A stretch of DNA of 6,221 bases from Nitrospira sp. ST-bin4 (GCA_002083565.1 MSXM01000072.1:24954-31174); one strand, 5' to 3'; counted from the stretch's first letter, positions 1 to 5,793 are shown. The notes: generated from the letters alone by a model not told the origin. Program-made: numbers and translations.

Positions 1-1025
1 CCCTTGGCGGCATCCCCGAGCAGCACGGCGTACAGGTGTTTGGTGAGGACCTGCAGGGCGTCAACCTGGTTCGGATCGATGATCAAGATACGGTTGAGCA
101 GTGCGATCCGATCGCGCAAATCGGGGAAGCTTGCGGCCCGTGCTGCGGCGGCCGTGAATGTGCCTGGTTGATCGTGCGGTCCCCACCACACCAGCGATTC
201 AGGCAGGGCCCTGCTGATTTCTGTCGTGAATGGAATCTGCTCGGCCACCATACCCGGCGCTTCCGGGGTGGTGTCCACCGGCTGCTGAAACACCGCGGTA
301 TCGTTCGGGAACCCGTGTCGCTTGAGCCCGGTGAACACGACCCATTGGGTGACGACGGATTTGATCGCGCGCCGGGGACGTTTGACCGTGCTCGTCCATT
401 GCACGGTTCCGGGCGCATAGGTAACCGGTGCAGTTAACGGGTCCTGGTATGCCACCGTAATCGCGACCAACGTGGTTGGGACGCCGATGACCTTGCCGTC
501 CGGCTTGAGCCGAAATGACCCATCGGGGATTCGACGGCTGTTCGTGACGGTCAATTGCAGGCCGCTCCCTGGCGGTGACGTCCCGATCGCATCCATGACG
601 AATGCCGAGGCCGGAGTATCCGACAGCTCGTCCCCATAGAATACCAGCGGGCCTGCGCTGGGCCAGAGGACATCCATGCCGACGTCCGTCCGTTTCAGGG
701 CCTGTGCGTGGCCGGCGGTCATTTTTCCCCAGCAAGTCTCATAGGATGAGTCGTGTGCTTCGGGAGCAGTCTTACGACCAGGCGGCAACGCTGTCACAAG
801 CCGATATTGGCAGGCGAAGTCCAACTGCCCAAAAGTCAGACGGTCGCCCTTTGAGATGGCATCGGCGTACCGGCGAGCAGCCTCGGTGGCCGGGCTCTGG
901 ACCGTCGCACGTGCGTGTGGCGTGCGTGAAGCTGCTGCCGCAGCAAGCATTGCCGAACTGGCATCGAAAATGGTGCACAGCCCCCCAATAATTAATGCCG
1001 CTGTGAGTGGTCTGCATCGAGTCAT
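1..1025 (-). CDS. Secreted protein of unknown function, C-terminus cut off by the window edge
   Basis: The frame is open for 341 codons and leaves the window without a stop, so the C-terminus is missing. Residues 1-25 look like a Sec signal peptide: a basic start (MTRCR), a hydrophobic core at 7-20, and a likely cleavage site near ASSA (22-25). The mature part would be periplasmic or exported. Cys72 and Cys98 are its only cysteines in view and could form a disulfide. The middle (about 115-290) is rich in beta-type sequence. Residues 302-341 look like a helical pair with a TPR-like pattern (LIIDPNQVDALQVL). I do not recognise the family. An in-frame ATG at 1040 would add five residues. Neither start has a good ribosome site: AGGCG lies 6 nt before 1025, and GGAG lies 14 nt before 1040. 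The gene starts 84 nt after the anti-sigma gene, with no terminator seen between, so co-transcription is possible. Confidence 0.8.
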   Translation of the reverse strand, partial: MTRCRPLTAALIIGGLCTIFDASSAMLAAAAASRTPHARATVQSPATEAARRYADAISKGDRLTFGQLDFACQYRLVTALPPGRKTAPEAHDSSYETCWGKMTAGHAQALKRTDVGMDVLWPSAGPLVFYGDELSDTPASAFVMDAIGTSPPGSGLQLTVTNSRRIPDGSFRLKPDGKVIGVPTTLVAITVAYQDPLTAPVTYAPGTVQWTSTVKRPRRAIKSVVTQWVVFTGLKRHGFPNDTAVFQQPVDTTPEAPGMVAEQIPFTTEISRALPESLVWWGPHDQPGTFTAAAARAASFPDLRDRIALLNRILIIDPNQVDALQVLTKHLYAVLLGDAAK

Positions 1026-1109
1026 GATGAACGCCTGCATTGAAAAAGGTTTCACTCCAGATCCGTTGGTCAATTTAGCATGGAGGCCGGCGGGTTTGAC
1101 AGAGATTGA

Positions 1110-1409
1110 TCACCGGAATCGGGCTGCGTTCAAAATCTCCTCGCGCATCAGGGCCCGCTCGTTCGCCGACAGGGCCGGGGCGGGATTCCCGCGGCAGAGC
1201 GACACGGTCTGGCGAAGAGAGGCCACGAACTCTTCGCAGTGAGGGCAGTCGCCCAGGTGCCGCCGGATTTGCAGACAAATGTCATCCGGCAGCTCATCGT
1301 CGATAAAATCCGACAATTCGCGAAGAATACCGAGGCACCGTCCGGCTTCATGCCGATGGGGTGTGGCTGCAAGACCTCTTCGTGGTTTCGGGGCGGCACG
1401 TTTTACCAT
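1110..1409 (-). CDS. Zinc-binding anti-sigma factor (zf-HC2/ZAS type), soluble
   Basis: This 99-residue protein likely binds and inhibits the sigma factor encoded just upstream. It has the ZAS signature His51-x3-Cys55-x2-Cys58 (HLGDCPHC), preceded by Cys25, 26 residues before the His. The same spacing separates Cys11 and His37 in RsrA as I recall it. The text around Cys25 (LSDFIDDELP) is typical of zf-HC2 proteins. Further cysteines are Cys45 and Cys72. There is no hydrophobic stretch long enough for a membrane segment, so it should be cytoplasmic, like RsrA or ChrR and unlike RseA. The N-terminus is basic (KRAAPKPRR). The ATG at 1409 was chosen because AGGGAG (1418-1423) lies 8 nt upstream. 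The adjacent GTG at 1412 would give one more residue and is also well placed. It starts 17 nt after the sigma stop codon, so the two are almost surely co-transcribed. Zinc binding and the redox-sensing option are inferred from the family. Confidence 0.9.
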   Translation of the reverse strand: MVKRAAPKPRRGLAATPHRHEAGRCLGILRELSDFIDDELPDDICLQIRRHLGDCPHCEEFVASLRQTVSLCRGNPAPALSANERALMREEILNAARFR

Positions 1410-1417
1410 CACGGTTT

Positions 1418-1423
1418 CTCCCT
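1418..1423 (-). promoter_or_regulatory. Ribosome binding site of the anti-sigma gene
   Basis: AGGGAG on the minus strand lies 8 nt before the ATG at 1409 and 5 nt before the overlapping GTG at 1412. It lies in the short gap after the sigma stop codon (TAG, 1427-1429). It is the strongest Shine-Dalgarno match in this operon and contrasts with the sigma gene, which has none that I can see. Confidence 0.75.
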
Positions 1424-1426
1424 GCG

Positions 1427-2056
1427 CTACGTCAGTGACTCCTGATCCGGCTCGTGAGTTCCTTCCGCAAGGCCTCGCGCGCTGAGTTCGCGGCGGACAA
1501 AGAGACGCGCGCGGTGGAGCCGTGATTTCACCGCGCGCTCGCTCAAACCCATAACGGTTCCCGCTTCCTTAGCGCTCAAACCTTCCATGTCGCGCAGCAC
1601 GAGCACCATCCTGTATTTCTTGGGCAGTTTGTCGATCGCGGCATTGAGGGCTTGCCGCAACTCCTTGTTCTGGAGGGCCTCTTCCGGACTGAGCCCTTCG
1701 ACGGGGATCTGCAAGTGGAACTCGCCCTCGGAAGAGGGAATGAACTCTTCCAGCGACAGCTCTCGTTCCGGTGCCCCCTTGCGTTTTCGTCGCATACGCA
1801 GGCAGGCCCGCGAAGCGATGGCATAGAGCCAGGTGGAGACCTGTGCGTCGCCGCGGAAGCGGTTGAATCCACGGTAGGCATTCAAAAAGGTTTCCTGCAC
1901 CAAGTCCTTCGCCGTTTCGGCTTCCCCGCACAGCCTGTTCGCGTAGCGATACATCAGATCGACGTGATCCTTGTAGAGCGTGTCGAACCGGTCTCGCATA
2001 TTCGGCGATACGGATAACCGGCCGTCTGAGGCGCGTGGTATTCGAGTAGATTTCAT
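1427..2056 (-). CDS. ECF-type RNA polymerase sigma factor
   Basis: This 209-residue protein has the two-domain ECF layout. Sigma region 2 spans about 23-92, including the region 2.2 stretch DLVQETFLNAYRGF (51-64) and the promoter-melting segment STWLYAIASRACLRMRRKR (74-92). Region 4 spans about 134-190, with the helix-turn-helix LSAKEAGTVMGLSERAVKSR (160-179). The linker (about 98-130) is acidic and somewhat long. It would direct RNA polymerase to a small regulon, held in check by the downstream anti-sigma factor. The start at 2056 has no visible Shine-Dalgarno and lies only 9 nt past a -10-like box. The alternative ATG at 1999 (residue 20) would skip a non-conserved tail, keep all of region 2 and give a leader of about 60 nt, but it also lacks a clear ribosome site. 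The ECF class is certain from motifs, but the stimulus and target genes are unknown. Confidence 0.93.
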   Translation of the reverse strand: MKSTRIPRASDGRLSVSPNMRDRFDTLYKDHVDLMYRYANRLCGEAETAKDLVQETFLNAYRGFNRFRGDAQVSTWLYAIASRACLRMRRKRKGAPERELSLEEFIPSSEGEFHLQIPVEGLSPEEALQNKELRQALNAAIDKLPKKYRMVLVLRDMEGLSAKEAGTVMGLSERAVKSRLHRARLFVRRELSARGLAEGTHEPDQESLT

Positions 2057-2071
2057 AGACCGTGCAGTCTA
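2056..2071. repeat. Inverted repeat overlapping the sigma-gene -10 box and start codon
   Basis: Arms of 5 bp (TAGAC and GTCTA) match perfectly around a 6-nt spacer. One arm lies in the -10-like TAGACT and the other ends on the first base of the ATG. It could be a small operator or an RNA hairpin over the start. The arms are short enough for chance to be a real alternative. Confidence 0.35.
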
Positions 2072-2095
2072 CGAAGGGATGAAAATGAGAGTCAA
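2066..2095 (-). promoter_or_regulatory. Candidate sigma70-type promoter of the sigma/anti-sigma operon
   Basis: On the minus strand TTGACT (2090-2095) is followed after 18 nt by TAGACT (2066-2071). These match TTGACA and TATAAT at 5 and 4 of 6 positions. The pair lies in the 63-nt gap between the upstream gene and the sigma gene. Transcription would begin around 2058-2060, leaving almost no leader before the ATG at 2056. I found no convincing ECF-type promoter (GAAC box plus a paired GTC box) here, so autoregulation by the encoded sigma factor is not supported by this region. Confidence 0.5.
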
Positions 2096-2119
2096 GTGAA
2101 AGGGGAGGAGAACGGAAGG

Positions 2120-3199
2120 TTAGTTCGGTCGATGGAATTCGACGACTTCGCCCCGTCCATTGAGTTCAATGGTGATCGGGCTGCCTTCCCGTAGCCCCGC
2201 CAAGGCGGACTTTCCCCGATCCGTCTGATAGATCTGTTCGCCCTCGGGAGTCCAGAGTCTGATGCCGGCATGATCCGGCGACGCAAATTCCAGCGGGCCG
2301 GTCAGAAAGCGGCGAGCCGGAGACGTCGTATTGGGAGCGGCAAGATCCGCCACCACGTTCCGACGATGAATGCGGAGGGTCAAGGTCTGTCCCACCTTCG
2401 CATCCTTGATGCCGATCTTGGCGTTGACGTTCACCACGCCGACGGGGGTTCTGAAGAAGATGAAGTTCGATTTCAGCTTGGAGACAGTGCCGGTCAGCAA
2501 TAGCTGTGCGTCGGTCCCTCCCGAAGCAATCTGGCCAATCTGGAGATCGAACTGCAAGTCATGGACACCGATGATGGTACCGTTGTCGTCGACTTCGACC
2601 GTGACCGGACTGCCTTCATGAAGCCCGGCGAGCGAGCGTTCATGGGCGCCGAAGTCGAAGGAGCGCTCTCCTTCCGGTGTCCACAGCAGTAACTTATTCT
2701 CGCCGTCTCCGCTCCGCTTGAACGGTCCGCTGAGATAACGATGGACCAGGGAATCGTTGCTCCTCTTTCTGATCTCGACAGCGAGATGAGTATCATGGAT
2801 CCAGAAGAAGACATCTTGAGAAGCGAGGAAATCCTTGAGGGTCGTCTTCGAGCTGAGCGTTAACAGTCCGATCGGCGTTTTTAAAAAGACGATCCCGGGT
2901 TTGGTCCGCCACACCGATGCTTTCAGGGTGATGGATGGATTTGCCTCCATCCGGGCTGGATCAGTGACGGTCTCAACCCGATTGGGGGTTGGCTTCACGG
3001 GGGTGGACTCGGCGCGTGTCTCGGATTGATCCGGATTTGCTTCGACCGGGACCGAGTCGGCCCTCGCATCAGACTCAGCCGGAATGGCGTTGTCGGGAGC
3101 CCGAAGTTCGTTGTCGGCAAAGCCAGGCGACGTCGAACAGACGAAACCGGCGAAAGCAAGGACTTGAAAGAACCGTCGATTGTTCGATAGTCGCGTCAT
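2120..3199 (-). CDS. Secreted protein of unknown function with two tandem copies of one module
   Basis: This 359-residue protein starts with a Sec signal peptide: basic MTRLSNNRR, a hydrophobic core at 10-23, and likely cleavage after GFA (residue 28). No lipobox precedes Cys21. A disordered, acidic and Pro-rich segment (43-90) holds three degenerate 16-residue repeats. Two modules follow (about 98-215 and 241-356) that match at a constant offset of 143 residues. Paired motifs are KTPIG/RTPVG, RYLSGP/RFLTGP, LWTPEGE/LWTPEGE and LAGLHEGSP/LAGLREGSP. The modules are rich in predicted beta strands, which suggests small beta-barrel or SH3/OB-like folds, but I recognise no family and no catalytic residues. 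The start at 3199 was chosen for the signal peptide and for AGAGG (3211-3215), which lies 11 nt upstream. A longer frame reaches 3523 but would cross the der terminator and the der 3' end. The gene is followed after 63 nt by the sigma factor gene in the same direction. A role in envelope function or stress sensing is only inference. Confidence 0.85.
   Translation of the reverse strand: MTRLSNNRRFFQVLAFAGFVCSTSPGFADNELRAPDNAIPAESDARADSVPVEANPDQSETRAESTPVKPTPNRVETVTDPARMEANPSITLKASVWRTKPGIVFLKTPIGLLTLSSKTTLKDFLASQDVFFWIHDTHLAVEIRKRSNDSLVHRYLSGPFKRSGDGENKLLLWTPEGERSFDFGAHERSLAGLHEGSPVTVEVDDNGTIIGVHDLQFDLQIGQIASGGTDAQLLLTGTVSKLKSNFIFFRTPVGVVNVNAKIGIKDAKVGQTLTLRIHRRNVVADLAAPNTTSPARRFLTGPLEFASPDHAGIRLWTPEGEQIYQTDRGKSALAGLREGSPITIELNGRGEVVEFHRPN
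2141..2908 (-). repeat. Internal gene duplication: two modules with a 429-bp period
   Basis: Module 1 is at 2570-2908 (residues 98-210) and module 2 at 2141-2479 (residues 241-353). Conserved pairs all sit 143 residues apart: Phe105/248, Thr108-Pro109/251-252, Gly111/254, Lys118/261, Lys122-Asp123/265-266, His135/278, RYLSGP/RFLTGP at 154/297, LWTPEGE at 172/315 and LAGL at 190/333. No insertion or deletion is needed to align them. Divergence elsewhere is high, so the duplication is old and the shared motifs are under constraint. Confidence 0.85.
2930..3073 (-). repeat. Three degenerate 48-bp tandem repeats in the linker of the duplicated-module gene
   Basis: Units 3026-3073, 2978-3025 and 2930-2977 encode 16 residues each: SDARADSVPVEANPDQ, SETRAESTPVKPTPNR and VETVTDPARMEANPSI. 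Similarity is seen in the DNA too, for example GGATTTGCTTCGACCGGG (3031-3048) against GGATTTGCCTCCATCCGGG (2938-2956) on the plus strand. This is probably a flexible spacer that grew by slippage or unequal exchange. Confidence 0.65.
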
Positions 3200-3224
3200 C
3201 GGGGCCGAGACCTCTGATTGAACC

Positions 3225-3240
3225 CTTGCGGTGTCGCAAG
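3225..3240. other. Small hairpin in the leader of the duplicated-module gene
   Basis: CTTGCG and CGCAAG form a perfect 6-bp stem with a 4-nt loop, 25 nt before the start codon at 3199. It has no T tract on the minus strand, so it is not a terminator. It may shape the leader RNA or be chance. Confidence 0.3.
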
Positions 3241-3266
3241 CAGGCGGGATTGTGTGTCCCGTTCGG

Positions 3267-3297
3267 AAAATTGCAGGTGTCTTCGCAAGACACCCGC
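3267..3297 (-). terminator. Intrinsic terminator downstream of der
   Basis: On the minus strand an 11-bp stem, GCGGGTGTCTT with AAGACACCTGC (one G-T wobble), closes a 3-nt GCG loop and is followed by AATTTT. It lies 68 nt after the der stop codon and upstream of the gene starting at 3199. The T tract is short but the stem is strong. It sets the boundary between the der transcript and the next gene. Confidence 0.75.
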
Positions 3298-3365
3298 ATC
3301 TCCTATGCGAGTAACATGAGTCTGCGAAGCCGTCAAGTCGAAAGCGGTTGTGCACCGGCGGACGG

Positions 3366-4772
3366 TCATTTTTTTCTAACGAGGAGGCGTACCGGAGTTC
3401 CGGTAAACCCGTAGGACTCACGGAGCTGGTTTTCGAGATACCGCAGATACGACGGCGTGATGTTTTCCGGATGGCCCACGAATAAAGCGAAGGCCGGCGG
3501 CTTCGTAGTAACCTGGGTGACAAACGCGGATTTCGTCACTTTCGCCGGTTTGCCTTTGCGGACCGGCAATGGATGGACCAACAGAATATTTTGCAGCCAG
3601 GTATTCAAGGTGCCCGTGGAGATTCGCTTGGTAAACATCGCGTACACATCGTCTATTTGGGCAAATACCGTACGGGCGGACTCCGATTTGAGCGCCGAGC
3701 CGTAGAGTACCGGAGCCCAAGTCAGGAAGGGGAAGCGGCGGTGGAGCTCAAGTTCGTAGTTCTTCCTGGCCTCGGCATCGCCCACACGAAGGTCCCACTT
3801 GTTGATCCAGAGAATACAGGCGCGCCCTTGCTTGAGGATGGCCCCCGCGATTTTCGTGTCTTGCTCCGTTACGCCTTCCTCTCCATCCAGCACGAGTACG
3901 GCCACATCGGAGCGGCCGATGGCGCGGAGCGAGCGCAGGACGCTCCAGCCTTCAATCCCGCGATCGATTTTCCCCCGCCGCCTGATGCCGGCCGTATCGG
4001 TGAACACGTATCTTTTCCCCGCATGCGTCACAAGAGAGTCGATGGGATCGCGTGTTGTGCCGGGAAGGTCGCTCACGACCACCCGTTCTTCTCCCAACAG
4101 TGCATTGATCATTGTAGATTTGCCGACATTGGGACGGCCCACCACGGCAATGCGGGGCAGCTGCGACAGCTCATTGGTTCCATCGGCTGCAGGCAATAGC
4201 GGGTAGAGCGCATCCAGCAGCTCGGACACGCCGATACCATGCTCGGCGGAGACGGGATAGAGCTCGTCTACCCCCAGTTGATAAAAGTCGGCAATAAGCG
4301 GGTCGGACTTGGGGGTATCGATCTTGTTGATCGCCATAAACACCGGTTTGGTCACACCACGCAACAGCCGCACCACTTCATGATCAGAAGGCGTCAGGCC
4401 TGAACGGCCGTCGAGCAGGAAAATCAGGATGTCGGCTTCGGCGATGGCAATCTCGGACTGCCGGCGAATCAATGCCAACATGCCGTCCGAGGCCGAGAGG
4501 TCGAGCCCTCCGGTATCGACCAGCCGAAACATCCGTTGCCGATAGGTCGCGTCTGCATAGTTGCGATCGCGTGTCACGCCGGGAACGTCATCGACGATGG
4601 CAGTCTTGACGCCGAGGATTTTGTTGAACAGTGTGGACTTTCCTACATTCGGCCGGCCGATGATGGCTACGAGGGGAGGTGAGAGGTGGGGAGTGAGGGG
4701 TGAGGTCTCAGTGGTGAGAGGTACCGGAGGAGATGTCAGGGGCGAGCGTTTGGAAGATTTTCGGCGTGTCAT
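3366..4772 (-). CDS. der: Ribosome-assembly GTPase Der (EngA)
   Basis: Der is an essential cytoplasmic GTPase that helps mature the 50S ribosomal subunit. The 468-residue protein has both tandem G domains. The first has GRPNVGKS (39-46), DTGG (86-89), NKID (149-152) and SAE (175-177). The second has GRPNVGKS (212-219), DTAG (259-262), NKWD (324-327) and GSA (358-360). A KH-like domain follows (about 377-468) with the typical PPAFALFVGHPE segment. Total length is within the usual family range. The oddity is the N-terminus: the family normally reaches its first G1 motif after about ten residues, but here a 33-residue Ser/Pro/Thr/Leu-rich tail comes first. No ATG, GTG or TTG lies between codon 1 and the G1 motif, so the tail must be translated. 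The start at 4772 has no good Shine-Dalgarno. A 5-codon reading frame beginning at 4786 ends on the der start codon. Confidence 0.98.
   Translation of the reverse strand: MTRRKSSKRSPLTSPPVPLTTETSPLTPHLSPPLVAIIGRPNVGKSTLFNKILGVKTAIVDDVPGVTRDRNYADATYRQRMFRLVDTGGLDLSASDGMLALIRRQSEIAIAEADILIFLLDGRSGLTPSDHEVVRLLRGVTKPVFMAINKIDTPKSDPLIADFYQLGVDELYPVSAEHGIGVSELLDALYPLLPAADGTNELSQLPRIAVVGRPNVGKSTMINALLGEERVVVSDLPGTTRDPIDSLVTHAGKRYVFTDTAGIRRRGKIDRGIEGWSVLRSLRAIGRSDVAVLVLDGEEGVTEQDTKIAGAILKQGRACILWINKWDLRVGDAEARKNYELELHRRFPFLTWAPVLYGSALKSESARTVFAQIDDVYAMFTKRISTGTLNTWLQNILLVHPLPVRKGKPAKVTKSAFVTQVTTKPPAFALFVGHPENITPSYLRYLENQLRESYGFTGTPVRLLVRKK
4671..4722. repeat. Low-complexity GGTGAGAGG-type tract inside the 5' end of der
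   Basis: The plus strand is almost only G, A and T here, built from degenerate units such as GAGAGGTGGG, GAGTGAGGGG and GGTGAGAGG. On the coding strand these are CTCACC-like units that encode residues 17-34 of Der. It looks like expansion of, or insertion by, a simple repeat in the region between a normal Der start and its first G domain. Confidence 0.6.
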
Positions 4773-4902
4773 TGGTCAACCGTCATGTGATAGAAAAATC
4801 GTCCCTGCTGCAAGTCGGGTATGATGACAGGAACCTAAGCCCACAAACAAGCGGTGCGCCGTGGTACACTCAGAAAATTCCTTCATGAATGGCGGATGCC
4901 CG
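4773..4902. promoter_or_regulatory. Divergent intergenic region between der and the HAD phosphatase gene
   Basis: These 130 nt must hold promoters for both genes, but no strong match stands out. On the plus strand TATGAT (4820-4825) is a good -10-like box without a matching -35. On the minus strand TTGTTT (4845-4850) lies 18 nt before CATCAT (4821-4826), a weak pair that would overlap the same box. GGCGGA (4891-4896) lies 6 nt before the chosen HAD start. Confidence 0.35.
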
Positions 4903-5589
4903 ATGGCGAATGGCGGCTTTTCGTGGGATCAGATCGACGACGTGCTCCTCGATATGGACGGCACGTTGCTGGACCGGCATTTCGACAATTTCTTTTTTGA
5001 GGAGGAATTGCCGCGTCGGTATGCGGTGCTCCAGGGGCTGTCGTTTGACGAATCTCGCAGCCGCTTGATGGCTATGTATCGGTCGATGGAAGGCGAGTTG
5101 GCATGGACCGATCTTCACTACTGGAGTGAGCGGGTGGGTATCGATGTCGTGGCCATGCACAAGGAGCTGGATCACATGATCGGGTTTTTGCCGGGAGCGG
5201 AGGAGTTCTTGCAGTACCTTCAGCGCCTGGGGAAGCGCGTCACCATCATCACGAACGCGCATGAATCGGGCCTGTCGGTCAAAACCGCCAAGACCGGGCT
5301 CGATCAGTACGTCGATCGCATTGTGGACGCATTCGAGATCGGCTATCTAAAGATGCGGCCCGAGTATTGGCCGAAGTGCCAGCGCTTGCTGGGGTTCGAT
5401 CCGGCGCGATCACTTTTTATGGATGATGACGAGGGGTGCTTGGTGGCCGCAGAGCGATTCGGCGTGGCGCATCTCATTCACAGCGCCAAGTCGAGTTCCC
5501 GGCTGCCGCCCGCGCCGCTTGCGCAATTTTTCTCGGTTGCTGGGTTCCGGCCGCTTCTCGATGGTCATCCCGTCATCCGACAAGAGTAG
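4903..5589 (+). CDS. yrfG: HAD-family phosphatase, YrfG-like purine nucleotidase
   Basis: This 228-residue cytoplasmic hydrolase has all HAD motifs. Motif I is LLDMDGTLLD with nucleophile Asp17 and acid/base Asp19. Motif II is ITNAHE with Thr117. The motif III lysine is Lys150 (KMRP), and motif IV is FMDDDEG with Asp174-Asp176. The opening VLLDMDGTLLD, then FDN and later LHYWSERVGIDV, closely follows E. coli YrfG, a GMP/IMP 5'-nucleotidase, as I recall its sequence, and its length (222) agrees. The likely reaction is removal of phosphate from purine 5'-nucleotides with magnesium, though substrate cannot be fixed from sequence. The frame opens at a GTG at 4861 with another ATG at 4885. I chose 4903 because GGCGGA lies 6 nt upstream and the distance to motif I matches YrfG. 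It stands alone, divergent from der and 204 nt before ftsH. No terminator hairpin is visible after the stop. Confidence 0.9.
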   Translation: MANGGFSWDQIDDVLLDMDGTLLDRHFDNFFFEEELPRRYAVLQGLSFDESRSRLMAMYRSMEGELAWTDLHYWSERVGIDVVAMHKELDHMIGFLPGAEEFLQYLQRLGKRVTIITNAHESGLSVKTAKTGLDQYVDRIVDAFEIGYLKMRPEYWPKCQRLLGFDPARSLFMDDDEGCLVAAERFGVAHLIHSAKSSSRLPPAPLAQFFSVAGFRPLLDGHPVIRQE

Positions 5590-5793
5590 AAGCGTGAAGA
5601 GTCTTGATTTGGATCTGGTGATCGTTCGAACTGATTCCAGCAGGAGGTTGATTCCACGGCCTGCGAGAGGTTAGCTTGGTATCCGTGATCATTCCGTCAA
5701 GATAGTATAGGATAGCACCCGGGTAGGTGGAAGAGAGGGGCTGGTATCGTACGGTCGAGCGAATACTCATTCTGAAAGGGCTGAGGGCAACGT
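5590..5793 (+). promoter_or_regulatory. Upstream region of ftsH with small repeats, promoter not resolved
   Basis: This 204-nt gap contains an 8-bp direct repeat TGATTCCA (5632-5639 and 5649-5656, 17 bp apart) and an imperfect 26-bp dyad at 5615-5640 (CTGG...GTTCGAAC...CCAG). AT-rich GATAGTATAGGATAG (5701-5715) is the best -10-like area, but no -35 box sits at a proper distance. I saw no sigma32-type heat-shock promoter (CTTGAA plus CCCCAT), which drives ftsH in E. coli. Confidence 0.3.
5783..5787 (+). promoter_or_regulatory. Ribosome binding site of ftsH
   Basis: GAGGG lies 6 nt before the ATG at 5794, an ideal spacing. It fixes the ftsH start. Confidence 0.8.

Noticed and set aside
199..735. 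178-codon minus-strand frame in the left region
   Set aside because: It overlaps the longer open frame 1-1025 on the same strand in another frame, is rich in Arg, Gly and Pro, and lacks a coding look. The edge-running frame has the signal peptide and better composition.
1652..2017. 121-codon plus-strand frame opposite the sigma factor gene
   Set aside because: It is antisense to clear sigma region 2 and region 4 motifs.
2096..2125. GAACTAA at the end of the duplicated-module gene as an ECF -35 box for the sigma gene
   Set aside because: It is simply the last codons and stop of that gene, and no matching -10 motif follows at 16-17 nt.
3200..3523. Upstream extension of the duplicated-module gene in the same open frame to 3523
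   Set aside because: It would overlap the 3' end of der, run through the der terminator hairpin and place a non-hydrophobic Arg-rich stretch ahead of a good signal peptide. The start at 3199 is far better.
3573..4199. 208-codon open frame on the plus strand opposite der
   Set aside because: It lies wholly inside der on the opposite strand, has no family-like motifs, and is a typical GC-rich antisense shadow.
4861..4902. GTG start at 4861 (or ATG at 4885) for the HAD phosphatase
   Set aside because: There is no Shine-Dalgarno before either. The ATG at 4903 has one and gives the YrfG-like distance to motif I.
5717..5724. Perfect palindrome ACCCGGGT before ftsH
   Set aside because: Eight bases is within chance for this composition, and no second copy or promoter overlap supports it.
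5573..5770. 65-codon minus-strand frame between the HAD gene and ftsH
   Set aside because: It overlaps the HAD 3' end, has no recognisable motif or ribosome site, and occupies the expected ftsH control region.
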